Source: Hetaerina americana | Lineage: Eukaryota > Arthropoda > Insecta > Odonata > Calopterygidae | Assembly: GCA_022747635.1 (NCBI GenBank) | Contig: JAKTNV010000009.1 | Span: 4,591,064-4,655,063 of the forward strand | DNA: 64,000 bases | Reading direction: 5' to 3' | Part shown: in pieces, positions 10,963 through 21,149 of the stretch | Numbering within the stretch: the first letter of the stretch is position 1 | Layout of the letters: the number at the start of each line of letters is the position of its first letter | The notes under the pieces: model-generated | The model's database searches: none | What the model was told of the DNA's origin: nothing | What the model saw: the letters and a program-made list of their open reading frames with translations, nothing else | Made by a program: the position numbers and the translations under genes

Positions 10963-13460
10963 TACGTTTAGAAACCAGCTGCTATTCTCACGCATCCATT
11001 TGTCTTTGGCCTATTTGTTGTTTTGCAACCGATTGTTATACTGAAGTGTCAAAAAGACGTACAGGCGACGTAGAATAGCATGGAAATAAAAAGTATCTAT
11101 TGATCTGGCCATTCAAAACAACCATTTCATGAACGAATAGTCAAAAACGTTTATCAATGATTTTTAAACATGATGGAGCCACATGAAAACCCAAGCTGCT
11201 ACGTTTTAGTCTCCAGATTCACTTACATTTGAACCTTTTCGCAATTTGAATCTTACTTGTATCACGGCGTACTCACGACTTATGTGTTACTAAGAGTTGA
11301 GTTTTCGCCTCGTTTTGCCGCTTCCACAACTAGGAGAGCACTGAGACTGTGGCTGCGGCAAAGCTTAGCGCCACAGTCCCTCCACCTACGTCAAGTAGTT
11401 CGATCCCACTCCGACGAATAGGAGCGGCGCGGGAAATTTAATTGCATTACTTTCGGAACGTCGATGGTGCATTTGAAGGAACGAAAAGAGGAGAATGGAA
11501 ATGTTTCCGTGACCTGAAAGGGGGCGTGGTGGCCCAGTGGGCAGAGGGATCGCTTGCTGCACAAATGAGGTCACATTCAAAATCGCTTCTGAACACCATT
11601 TGTTTCACCCAAGCTGCCCGATTTTTTGCGTACCCGACTTCATAAACAAAACACAAACGGCAGAGGGACAGGGACTGTTTCATTTAACCTGAGAGGTGTG
11701 AATTTCATTGAGGATAGGACATGTCTTGAGCTGAGATCTGTTATACGTACACCCACCACGCTGTCACTTTAAATTCAAAGTTAATTTGGATTAAGTGCTG
11801 TTGATTCGAGCGAACGATTTAAACTCGATGTCATCGACAAATTTCTTATGAAAAATGAAAACGCAAGGGCAGCATCATCTCTCATCCCTTCAAAACAATA
11901 TTTGGTTTTCTCTGGAAATAATTTAATAGAGAAACAATTACTTTGTCAAAACATTTAATCACAGTGAAAAATGATGCACCATGAGAAATCCTTTGAACAT
12001 ATTCCACTGAAGGGAAAAAATACCATAGGCCGACGTACACCCCACTGTGAAGCACAAGGCAATTAGATTGGGTGGTCACCAAGATTTTCTCAGTGGAATC
12101 GGTGATTACCACGCAGATGATCGTGGCGTTCTAAATATTATATACATGGCCAAAAAATAAACAGGAATAATTTTAAACAATTGTTTTTAATTTCTTACCT
12201 CTATTAACAGATTACTCTGAAGATAGCAAGTGAGTAGAATAAAAATATTTGACTGACAGTTTTTTTAGTTCCATTTCATAGCCCTATTTCATCTCCTCCT
12301 TATGCTGAACATATTTACGTAATTTTGTGGCAGGATGAAATTTTTCACCTATTTATCTAAAAAATTGAAAAATTAGCAAACAACACACAGTGGATTGGAA
12401 AAATTTAGCTGAGAACTAACTTTATTTATGATTGCTCCTGTATAATATAATTGCATATTCGGTATTTTGATACTGAATATGCGAATACCTTTTTGTTTTG
12501 AAACACGTCATATTCTCCATAAGCTGCATTAATAATATGTGCTCTTCGCCCTTTCTTTGCGCATTTATTATTTTCAGTCATGATTTATAATAATTTACGT
12601 TCCCATTCATTAATTTTTAAAACGTCCCGAGACGTAAATTGCGTTAAAGAGAGAGGGGCACCTTGAAAGAGTGGCTGCCCCTTGGTATCTAAACGGTTGT
12701 CCTCTAAAGAAGTTCATCTTGAGACATTTTATTTCTCCAGGCGGCGCCTTTATCGACGACTCTTCCTGATGAAGATTTCGTAGTTCATTAGTTTTTATTT
12801 ATGGATTCTTCATTATATATCGTAATTAATGGGACTGGCTCGCATTTTCTTCGAAGTTTATCGATATATCTTTTCGGGCATGCAACATTGCTCCGTTCCT
12901 TTATTCAATGAGAAAATATGTTCACGAAAAAACCTTTCACTTATACATTGGTATGTTAAACGAGTGGTGCAGTGTTCCAGAGGAGACTAGAGCCTATTTC
13001 CCCGCCTTTTCTTTTTTGCTGCTGCTGCAGAAGAAGGAACTATTGACAAGCGACGTACGTTCCTTTGCCGCATACGAAAAACTAAAGATCCTTGGCGCAT
13101 AAGTGAGCCGCGAGACAGAGGACCTCTTTCATCGAGGACCGCCTTCATTACTCACGAGAATATAATAAAGCTCCGCATACGTGCTCATTGACCGCATTTT
13201 AACGGCAAACACTCACCTAGTTAAAAGAACAAATATCCTCTCCTTTCTCATTACGCGCAAGAAGTTATCCGGCGCATGAATGGCAAAGAAAAGCACACGT
13301 CATTGAATTACAAACGACTACCAAATAGAGGGGGTTGATAATATACTGGCAAGGAAAAGACAGAGAGACGGGAAGAGAGAGAGAGTATTTCGAAAACGAG
13401 ATCTTGGAAACGCCGTTGCGCCAGGCGATGAGTGTCAGAATTCCCAACTCGAAGTATTAT
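10963..13460. other. 2.5 kb unassigned, mostly AT-rich
   Basis: Only short open frames occur, the longest 78 codons at 11447-11683 (-). A GA-repeat patch lies near 13370-13390. I found no domain, RNA gene or repeat shared within the window. Confidence 0.45.
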
Positions 13461-13583
13461 TGGTGGAGCAGAAAGGACACCCTAGGTTTAAAAAATCACT
13501 GAAGATCGCGCAGGTGAATAAGTGGAGTGGGGGTTGTGGCGTTAGATTAGAAAAATAATGCCGTATTTAGTAATTACCATGTA

Positions 13584-13898
13584 GTGGTCTGGTATCGAGG
13601 CTTTGTCGTAGAAACGTTCTTTAACAACAATGGTAGTGTGACGGCGACGCAGAGGGCGCTGTGGTCTGGCGATGAAGCGCATTTTCACCTCTCCGGCTTT
13701 GTAAATAAGCAACATTTTCGTTACTGGGCGACTAGCAACACTCGCGAACTTCACCCAAGACCGCTTCATAGCCCCAAAGTGACAGTTTGGTGCGCTGTGT
13801 CCTCCATAGGCATTATTGGGCTTCACGTTTTTGCATCTCAAGGTTCAACTGTAATTGTGAACTTTGTGCGCTCTTGTGAGATGCTGGAGAGCTTTTAA
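13584..13898 (+). pseudogene. Tc3-like transposase, part with first catalytic Asp
   Basis: The 104-codon frame reads GDEAHFHLSGFVNKQHFRYW (about residues 29-48), then ELHPRPLHSPKVTVWCAVSS and GIIGLHVF, which are signature blocks of this transposase family around Asp1. The first Met is internal; the N-terminal DNA-binding part is not visible in frame. Confidence 0.78.
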
Positions 13899-13970
13899 CT
13901 CCCCAAAATGGAAGAGAATGGTGGGTGACATGACACAAAAGCCTTATGGCTTCGACATAGTGGATGGATA

Positions 13971-14303
13971 GTGGATACACGGCTCACACCGCCCGTCGTT
14001 CACGCCAAATCCCGCAAGAACAATTTCCCTGATCTGCCTGATCTCCTGGCGAGGGGATGTTCCATGGCCCCCTCGCCGGAGTTGAGCCCATGTGATTTTT
14101 TTATTTGTAGACATCTCAAAGGTGAGGTTTACAAAGTTCCACCAAGGACGTTGAAAGCTCTTAAGAAGGCAATTACAGACGTTATCGCTGGAATAATGCA
14201 AGATATTCCGAGAAGAGTTTTCGAAAACTTTTTTGAAGGACTCGGCATGTGCATCGCTCCCCAAGGTCGTCACCTGTATGAAGTAATTTTCAAAACCAAA
14301 TAA
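13971..14303 (+). pseudogene. Tc3-like transposase, C-terminal part
   Basis: The 110-codon frame contains SPELSPCDFFICRHLKGEVY (about residues 35-54), which corresponds to the RSPDLSPCDFF-type block holding the third catalytic residue, and ends ...GRHLYEVIFKTK with a stop and polyadenylation-like AATAAA at about 14301-14307. SPD has become SPE. A TAHTARR remnant of the second-Asp block is readable in another frame at about 13979-14000, so the gene is frameshifted. Confidence 0.75.
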
Positions 14304-14420
14304 AAATAAAATGAAATTGAATGCAATTTTCAGAGATAAAATTTTTTTTTAATTTTATTGGCTGGTGTTTTTACAATTCGCCCGTCAAATCAGGGAGTCT
14401 ATTCTGCCCCACCCTTTATG

Positions 14421-14430
14421 TATGCTTTGA
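14421..14430. repeat. Target-site duplication, left (SINE copy 2)
   Basis: TATGCTTTGA is repeated exactly at 14708-14717. Confidence 0.8.
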
Positions 14431-14707
14431 GTAGTAGTAGTAGTATTTAGGGGAGGCGACCTACTGCTGAGGTCACTTGCGCCGTAGGGGATAGACAGGA
14501 AAGGATGAAGGGTGGAGAGAAACCCGGCGTCGGCATTAGCCTACTCTTTACGAAAGGCGCAAAAGGGTTCGCAAGTTAATACCCCATGCGACGGGCGTCG
14601 TACTCACTCAAAGTGCCCTCCACAAAGCACCTCAAGTAGGGATCGAGATACCATTGAAAAATAGTCAACACCGCCGGGATTTGAACCCAGGCCATCTCGA
14701 TTGCCTA
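14431..14707 (-). mobile_element. tRNA-derived SINE family 1, copy 2 with deleted A box
   Basis: Same body as 9509-9819, with a (CTA)n tail (TAG repeats at 14431-14443 on the plus strand). The B box is kept (plus-strand GGATTTGAACC). The head is shortened: the A-box part is deleted and the sequence runs from the B box to the terminal CGAGATGG block. A 10-bp target duplication flanks it. Without its A box it should be poorly transcribed, so the deletion may postdate insertion. Confidence 0.82.
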
Positions 14708-14717
14708 TATGCTTTGA
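14708..14717. repeat. Target-site duplication, right (SINE copy 2)
   Basis: TATGCTTTGA, partner of 14421-14430. Confidence 0.8.
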
Positions 14718-14984
14718 ATACGTATCTAAATGATTCCGAAATTCCCTTCTCGGGACGAACCCAGGCTATGGAATCCGAAGCAGGCTAGTGGTTTTCCTCG
14801 TTATAATAGTTTGCTGCAGTGAAGTAACTGCAGCAGAATCTTCCCTTCTCTACTCGGGATATTTATTCTGAAATTATCTCCCACCCTGTGTTCACCTCTA
14901 AAACAATTAGAGCTGACGTAAAATTTTACAGTTTCTTATTTTTCAAGCAACACCACTAGATGTTTGGATGTTCAAGACCAAATG

Positions 14985-15330
14985 CGGATCCGCTTTAAAG
15001 AAACTCGGCTTCATTAAACGGGTGGTGGGGAAATTTAATGAGAAAGTAAAAGAGAGGAGTTATTTCGCTCTAGTTAGGCCTTTATTATACCGCAAGTACA
15101 TGTAATCATTGGGAGAAAATCTGGGAAAAAGAATTGAACACACTTCAGAGAAAATCCCCCGGATTCGTCAAAACATTTTCCGATAGGAAGACGAGTGTTT
15201 CCTTTAACAAAAAAATCTCACAAATCAAGGTTGAAGAAAATTGGTGGTTGCTGTACCCCTAATATTTAATGATATGCCTGAGGATTTAAGAATATTACAG
15301 TCATCAAATTACAAATTTATTTACAGGCAG
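14985..15330 (+). mobile_element. CR1-like LINE fragment, end of RT ORF and part of 3' UTR
   Basis: Decayed coding reads as KKLGFIKRVVGKFNEKVKER, then FALVRP, a standard C-terminal block of CR1/Jockey reverse transcriptases. A TGTACCCCTAATATTTAATG segment at about 15254-15273 is shared with 20607-20626. The antisense of the first part is found at 61620-61690. Confidence 0.75.
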
Positions 15331-15850
15331 TCATTAAGTTACAAATTTAATTTTATCCCTTTTTCACAATAGATTAAAAATGCACATATTATGGTTATTA
15401 AAACTGGTAGTCTAGCGTTTAAGGCAGTTATTGAGTGGAGAAACTATATAGATGCCTTTCGTAGACTCCCCCAAAGTACGAAAATTGAGCTCCATAAATA
15501 AGTTCTCTTCAAGCTCTCTCATATCTTCCTTCTCCTGACCAACGTATCTTTGCTACGTCGCCCGCCCACGGTCATCCCCTCCAGTAGTGATAGTCTCAAG
15601 CATAGAATCCATATTTCTGTCAACCTCATCTGCCTCCTTCGTTCGCATTTTTCCAAAGATTCCCCTCTGCTACTCCACTTCCTCGCACTTCTTCGTTTGC
15701 TCCCCTCCGCCCATTCCCCTTTCCCACCCTTCTCTTCATTCACTTCTAAAACTGTATCCAACCTATACTCGTAAGTCTCATGTCGCATCATCGAGCCAGA
15801 TTCCAGCGGCGCTTAATTCCAATTTTTTTCACTAATCATTCCTCAGCATA
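15331..15850. other. Unassigned DNA
   Basis: Pyrimidine-rich stretch at 15510-15780 with overlapping frames on both strands (15519-15791 and 15550-15774). No domain is seen. Composition explains the open frames. Confidence 0.4.
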
Positions 15851-15890
15851 TATACCCCACGATCCACCAAAAAGGTGCGTGGCAGGGGGT
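15851..15890 (-). repeat. CR1-like 3'-terminal stem-loop remnant
   Basis: TACCCCACGATCCACC followed by GGTGCGTGGCAGGGGGTG has the same layout as the ten other stem-loops in the window (outer ACCCC/GGGGT, inner CCAC/GTGG). Confidence 0.6.
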
Positions 15891-16324
15891 GCAAGCACCA
15901 GGTGGGTAGGGTGAGTAAGGGTGTGAGGAAATGGGAGAGGAAGGGAAAAGGGGTAAGTTATTCCTTGAAAAAACTATCAAATAACGTGCAAATTTGTATG
16001 CATACTGTAGGACGACTTAATTCAAAACAAGGCTTAATTTATCTAGAAAATTAGTTATTTATAATGAACAAAAAAGGGAATAAAAATGAAACAGAACCAT
16101 TCATACGACTGACAAGGCAGTTAATGCAGAATTGAAAAGTTTGAGGGAGAAATTCTACAATATACAATAGAATCCATTGATCCAATTTCGCACAAACTTA
16201 TTTTGGCAATACTTCATTCTGTTAAATAATAACTTATTTTTTTTTACGAAAAATTTTCTCACAGTCACCAATGGCGCCGCGCCTCCTGCATCGCAAAGTG
16301 CCCGCGCTTCAAGTGCAGGGACTA
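15891..16324. other. Unassigned DNA
   Basis: Begins with a purine-rich stretch (15900-15960) and becomes AT-rich. Nothing recognised. Confidence 0.4.
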
Positions 16325-16420
16325 CTTCTTCAATAAATGTAGCGATATCTGAAATACTAAATCAATCTATTTTTCCGAAACTTCTCCCATATACTTTTCA
16401 TGCAAACCATGCACACTAAA
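16325..16420 (+). repeat. Tail repeat shared with mariner family 8
   Basis: GCGATATCTGAAAT, TTTTCCGAAACTT and ATGCAAACCATG blocks match the ends of the mariner copies at 6250-6335 and 53905-53980. No transposase precedes it here, so it is a solo 3' fragment or a separate short repeat. Confidence 0.55.
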
Positions 16421-16639
16421 ATGAAGGCTTATCTCACCGTTAACTTTAAGTTTAAGGACGAAAATGACACGGAGAACGATGCTCATTTATCGGGTGGTAA
16501 TCATCACCCTGGAGTGGACCCAGAATGCAACTGCAAAAATCCTTGGGACAATTCATTCAGGATCAGCAAGGGAATTCGAATCCCATTGGCAGTCCACTTC
16601 GTTCCACCCGAGGCTCACCGAGGAACTCGAGGTGGGAGG

Positions 16640-17045
16640 GAGAGATGCTAAATAAATTGGAGAGAGAATGAAATGTCACCGTTGCGGCGGGCAACCTCTT
16701 TCCCGCCGGATGAACCCCCACACCTCGCCCACGCGATGACACTCCCCTCGCGAGACCTCCCGACCGACGGCCGCCTCATTTGGCGCGGCGAGCCGTGCCG
16801 TGCGTCACGCTGTTCGGGCTTACTACGCACGGGGAAGGGCGGCGGGAATGTGTGGGGCATGGAGGGAAGGGGGACTTCGCCGGGACGGGGGAGGCGGGCG
16901 CAGAGGCGTGAAGAAGGCTGAAACAGCGGACGGGAGTGCAAGAAAGCATCGGAATTGGATGTGCGGACCTACTACGGGCACTATGTAGGACGAAAATAGT
17001 GCTCACCCTTGCGCCGCCCCCCCCGTATGTCATCTGTCCTTTGCG
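16640..17045. other. GC- and CpG-rich island
   Basis: A sharp rise in GC with many CpGs between AT-rich flanks. Open frames on both strands (e.g. 16648-16941 and 16776-17096) are low-complexity Arg/Pro/Gly-rich and overlap each other, as expected by chance at this composition. It could be a promoter-type island or a first exon. No start site, splice pattern or domain supports a specific gene. Confidence 0.4.
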
Positions 17046-17219
17046 AGGTGAACTTGGCGATCGATCATAGGATTCCTCACAATGAAATGTGATCACGAAA
17101 ATTACTAAAATTGAAATTTTCAGCGGTATTTAAACTTTATAGATTCAAATTAACTTCGTGACATTTGTACTTAATCATAATTACAAAAGTATCCTTCTTT
17201 CATTGATTATTTATTTATA

Positions 17220-17655
17220 TTATTACATAGTACCCTGCAAGTCTCGGCTAGGGTGTGTGGCAGTGGGTATTTACCCACCAGATTTCTTTCGACCCAAAAT
17301 ACTTTCACTCCCCCTAGCGCGGTCGGATACTGTTCTGATTCCATATATCGCTCGTGGAAAAAATGATATCTTAAATCTATCTGTTCCACACGTTATCCCT
17401 CGATCCCTCCTACCGCAGTAAGAAGTGATGACAATAGATTTTCAACATCATTGCTAAAGAGACATCCTTCTTATTCATTCAAGAGATTTAATGAGAAATG
17501 TGACCTTTTCTCCAGTAAGCGATTCCCAGCCTAGCTGCTCTAATATTTTGGATACGCTACTAAGTTTATCGTTACAACGTTTTACAAATGTAGCTCCTCT
17601 ACGCTGCACGCGATTCAATTCGCCAATCAATCCAATTTTATTGCCATTGCGTACG
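17220..17655 (-). mobile_element. CR1-like LINE 3' end (subfamily A)
   Basis: Reverse complement of 36900-37360. In sense direction it runs from a decayed ELDRVQRRGA segment (plus strand 17600-17640) through the 3' UTR to the terminal stem-loop at 17231-17269. Outer arms TACCC/GGGTA and an inner variable stem are visible. It is truncated 5'. Confidence 0.82.
17231..17269 (-). repeat. CR1-like 3'-terminal stem-loop
   Basis: TACCCTGCAAG ... GTGTGTGGCAGTGGGTA gives the outer TACCC/GGGTA pairing. One of eleven loci. Confidence 0.75.
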
Positions 17656-17869
17656 AGTGTTTAAATTAGGAAACAAAGTGCATGTGAATAAATATATACA
17701 TTATACAAATGCTTGACAGTGAAATTCGCTAGCAAGTCCAAACGAAGCACCCAAAGAACAAAAAAGTCACGTACGAAGGGTTTTAAGGAGATTTCGAAAA
17801 ACGTGAGCCTCTGAGTTGCCAGGATACAATGTGTCCGGAGGGGATGGTCTATTGTAAAACTGGTCGGTG

Positions 17870-18310
17870 ACAGATCATGAGAGAGAGGGTATGGGGCAGA
17901 ATCAATAGACGAAGATGTCTCTGCGTGGGAAGCGATGGGGAGTTTGGAATTGGTCCGAGTGCAAGTGTTTGGGTGGGCGGGTACCTCCCCCGAGGGACCC
18001 CCCCCCACACACTGTCCCGGACGAAGAATCGCCGCCACTCGAGCGATTGGTCGCCGCGGTCGAAGCTCTCTCAAATGTGCGACCGTTATTGGATTTCGCC
18101 GGGGCTTGCCTTGGCCGTGGGGGCGGACTCAATATGTCCGTCCTCGGACATCGCCCTCTCCCAATTTCAAACGATTGTGAGAGACTACTTAGCGCCGGAT
18201 GTTCCAGGCCGAGGGACACGTGATTGGGTCTGCACGTGCTATTTCATCTGCACGATTCAAGGAATTGTGACTCAATCTTAAGTGGACGGACTGTGCCCCC
18301 CCCCCCCCGG
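17870..18310. other. CpG-rich island with E-box/CCAAT-like motifs
   Basis: Strong CpG content and several overlapping frames on both strands (17877-18281, 17902-18219, 17915-18223), none with a domain. CACGTG followed by ATTGG (18218-18228) and another GATTGG at about 18044 are promoter-like motifs. A C14-type run ends the island at about 18296-18309. A host promoter or exon is possible but not shown. Confidence 0.4.
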
Positions 18311-19034
18311 CAGTCGTTCAATGACGCACCAATAGACGTCGTATCATTTCATTCCTACGTTTGACAAAAGAAAGTGAATGTCCTGAGACCAGATTAAAGA
18401 TTGATCTACGAGAATTAGAGGCGCTTTATAAAGAGAGAAACTGACGTTTCCATTGTAATTGGTGTTTAGATAAGGAAAACATTGAAAAGAAAAACAAATT
18501 GTCCGTATAAGCAGTGTAGTGTCAAGGGTGGGACTGCATGACGACGGAGAGAAGTTTTCTAAAATAAAAAGAGGAATTGACGTCGATTGAAAAGCAGATT
18601 TTTAGCATTATCCGTCATTAATATCAGCTAATTTTTTTTGTACTAATTTTACGCTCTGCAATATAAAAGGCGTAATTGGAACTTAATACAAAGGAGTATT
18701 TTATAAGAAAAGAAATTCCTATTTGATTGGCATCCACGAGATTTAAAAAGCAATGAGATTTTTAAAATGATTGGTTCCAGTTTTCTTCCAGTTCCTTCGT
18801 AGCAACTCCACTCCCAGGAGAGTTACCAGATGCTCGGCTCTTCCCGCATATTTCCTCTTTTAAATTACATCCAGCAGGGATTTTTATTCCTGTTCTGAAC
18901 AGTTCGGGCAATAGAAAATGATGCCCAACGTTTCTTTCAATGAATCTTACTAACGGCATAAGCATTATGTCATGTGATTGCATAGTATTAATAGTAGTGC
19001 GTAATATAATAATAATAGTAACATGTGATGAAAT
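18311..19034. other. Unassigned AT-rich DNA
   Basis: No frame over 75 codons with a motif, and no repeat match inside the window. Confidence 0.45.
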
Positions 19035-19555
19035 TCAATGTATTGAGAGAGAAAAAGAGAGGTGTTATTTCACTCTAGTTATGCCTCATTTGGAATATGC
19101 CGCGAGTGTTTGGAATCCTTGGGAGAAAACTTGGCAAAAGAAATTAAATAAAGTCCAAAGAAAATCCGCCAGATTCGTAAAAAAATTGTCGCGATAAGAA
19201 GACGATTGTGACAGGCCTTTTGGGGGAATTAGGGGCTGGAAGCCATGTGAGATACGAAGAGAACAAGCGAGGGAGGCTTAGACTTTTAAAAAGGTTCAGA
19301 GGAAACGAGTTCAACGATTAACAACTAAGGAATTATTATGATGAACTTACACTACTAAGGTAGATAAGACCACAAAGATAAAATAAAGGAAATAGATTAC
19401 AGTATAAATAGATGCAAATACTCGTTCTTTCCCCGGACAATCAGGAATCATAATAGTCATAAACCGAAGTCACTTTAAAATATTAAAGACATCGAATTAC
19501 AAGAAAGGACAAGATTACACGTTGCTTAGGCGGGAGGTATATTCGTAGGTGCATG
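19035..19555 (+). mobile_element. CR1-like LINE 3' region (subfamily B)
   Basis: The in-frame stretch YFTLVMPHLEYAASVWNPWE, then KVQRKSARFVK (19060-19195), is the conserved C-terminal block of CR1/Jockey reverse transcriptases. A decayed LGELG/EIRREQ segment and a 3' UTR matching 7810-8200 and the reverse of 41185-41565 follow. The UTR stops at GTAGGTGCATGT, where a mariner begins, so the mariner inserted into or truncated the LINE tail. Confidence 0.85.
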
Positions 19556-20463
19556 TCCGGAAAATAAGTGTGCTGAGCTCAGGAAAAAAAAATTATTACA
19601 CTTTTACATATCTTAAGCTAATATTCCTCAAAATAGGACCCTTGTGAGTCGATACACTTGTTCCAGCGGCGTTCCCATTCCTGGAACGCTCCCGCGAAGG
19701 CATCATCGGGAACCTCTCGAAGACACGTCGTCACGGCCTCTTTGACGGCGTCTAAAGTCCCGTATCGCGTTCCTTTCAAACTCCTCTTTATCTTCGGGAA
19801 CAGGAAAAAGTCCGGTGGTTCCAAGTCCGGGCTGTAGGGCGGGTGCGGCAGCGTTGCCACGCCGTGCTTGGCCAAGAAGTCCGACACGACAAGCGCGGTG
19901 TCAGACGGCGCATTGTCGTGATGCAGCCGCCAGATGTTTTTGATCGCTGGCCGGACGCGGGCGACTCGTTTTCGAAGATTACACTGCTCTGCTATCATCC
20001 GAACACTAAGACGACGATCAGAGTTCAGTACATCGCGAACTTTTCGCACATTTTCGTCGGTGAGTGTCGTTGATGGGCGTCCAGGCCGTGGTTCGTCGTC
20101 GACCTCTTCTCTGCCCTCCACGAACATCTTGTGCCACCGAAAGATCATGTTTCTGGACATGGCTGACTCCCCGTAAGCCTGGTTAATCATACCGACAGTT
20201 TCGGTAGACGATTTCCCAAGCTTTACCGCAAATTTGATGGAATAACGCTGCTCCAAAACTTCGGCATCGCGTTCCGTGACGTGGGTCGAGCGTGTAGGTT
20301 CGCGTTAACAGAGCTCCTCACTACACCACAGCTCAGAGCCGACTGCCTTTTTCAGCGTCGCTTGCCAGCATACCCCCCTCCAATCGCAGCCTGTCAGAGC
20401 GGTGCTGGGCGCGCCTGGAGCGGCGGGAAAAAATCAGTACACTTATTTTCCGGAGGAACCCTG
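19555..20463 (-). mobile_element. Mariner family 2, internally deleted, with open reading frame
   Basis: Terminal inverted repeats: CCGGAAAATAAGTGTGCTGA at 19558-19577 and its inverse at the right end, where the repeat is longer and ends CAGGGTTCC beside TA at 20464-20465. The outermost 9 or so bases of the left repeat are missing because LINE sequence abuts directly. About 0.9 kb instead of the roughly 1.3 kb usual for mariners. The missing part is internal and removes the first catalytic Asp. Confidence 0.88.
19618..20256 (-). CDS. Internally deleted mariner transposase, open frame of 212 codons
   Basis: The frame starts at MEQRYSIKFAVKLGKSSTET and stays open to a stop at 19618. Residues 1-60 form the first helix-turn-helix (SAMSRNMIFRWHKMF, then GREEVDDEPRPGRPS). 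Residues 65-95 hold the second DNA-binding segment (VRDVLNSDRRLSVRMIAEQC). Immediately afterwards RKRVARVRPAIKN begins, which in the family lies just before the second Asp, so about 110-130 residues with Asp1 were lost in frame. Asp2 (HHDNAP) and Asp3 (PYSPDLEPPDFF) remain with exactly 34 residues between them. It cannot catalyse cutting but could still bind its terminal repeats. Expression is unknown. Confidence 0.8.
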   Translation of the reverse strand: MEQRYSIKFAVKLGKSSTETVGMINQAYGESAMSRNMIFRWHKMFVEGREEVDDEPRPGRPSTTLTDENVRKVRDVLNSDRRLSVRMIAEQCNLRKRVARVRPAIKNIWRLHHDNAPSDTALVVSDFLAKHGVATLPHPPYSPDLEPPDFFLFPKIKRSLKGTRYGTLDAVKEAVTTCLREVPDDAFAGAFQEWERRWNKCIDSQGSYFEEY

Positions 20464-20465
20464 TA

Positions 20466-20520
20466 CATATATACATATATATGTATATATATATATGTAT
20501 ATATATATACACTATATTAA
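20466..20520. repeat. TA-rich microsatellite
   Basis: Imperfect (TA)n with interspersed CA and GT, immediately right of the mariner. Confidence 0.85.
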
Positions 20521-20521
20521 C

Positions 20522-20660
20522 ATTATTCCGATAGGAAGGCGAGTCTTTCCTTTAACAAAAAAAAATCTTACAAATCTTGTTAGAATAAAATTGTAGGTTT
20601 CTGTACCCCTAATATTTAATGATATGCCTGAGGATTTAAGAATATTACAGTCATCAAATG
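20522..20660 (+). mobile_element. CR1-like LINE fragment
   Basis: Matches 15175-15315: CCGATAGGAAG, CTTTAACAAAAAAA, then TGTACCCCTAATATTTAATG and GAGGATTTAAGAATATTACA. Short, non-coding. Confidence 0.7.
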
Positions 20661-21147
20661 TAGTAGAGAGCGAATCAAAGACTTGCTATTGCACAGAAAG
20701 GATTTGGGCTTGGAACAAAACTTGGCACAGAACATATGTAGGTTTATAATTGCAACATTTTGTAGGCAACCTTTTCGTTTATTGTGCAACTGATGTCAAG
20801 CCAGAGTTGACTGGCTTCGCAGAATTAGCACTCAATTTATAAAATTCAATTCATACAACGGTTGCATATGATGAAGATCAAACTCCTTTGGTGTGTGGTG
20901 GAGATTGTCTGTAGTTGTATTTTTTTATTGAAATGGTTCTGTTGGGTATCATTAATGGCGATGGTTATACTACTACTGTATATTATTAAGATTGTGTGTA
21001 AATTTATTTTGTATTGGTATTGATATGTGGTAATTCAATACGAAATCAATTTTTCAAATTACGAAGCCAATCAAGAAAATTAGAAATTTCATAAGTACAG
21101 GCTAATCGTGACAACTTAGAAAAGCATAACGGTGTACAACTGTGAAA
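20661..21147. other. Unassigned AT-rich DNA
   Basis: No significant open frame or repeat match. Confidence 0.45.
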
Positions 21148-21149
21148 TA

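Larger units (their letters stand above)
13461..14414 (+). mobile_element. Tc1/mariner-superfamily transposon, decayed
   Basis: The imperfect terminal inverted repeats are GGTGGAGCAGAA at 13462-13473 and its inverse TTCTGCCCCACC at about 14402-14413. The transposase between them belongs to an insect-type family often annotated Tc3-like. It differs from the DD34D mariners in the rest of the window. A frame at 13584-13898 keeps the first catalytic Asp (SGDEAHFHLSGFVNK), and a second at 13971-14303 keeps the C-terminal catalytic region. The segment between has stops and frameshifts. Confidence 0.8.

Noticed and set aside
17661..18281. Overlapping frames of 100-137 codons as a gene
   Set aside because: They cover the same CpG island in several phases and both strands, with no conserved block. 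Part of one lies in LINE-flanking DNA.
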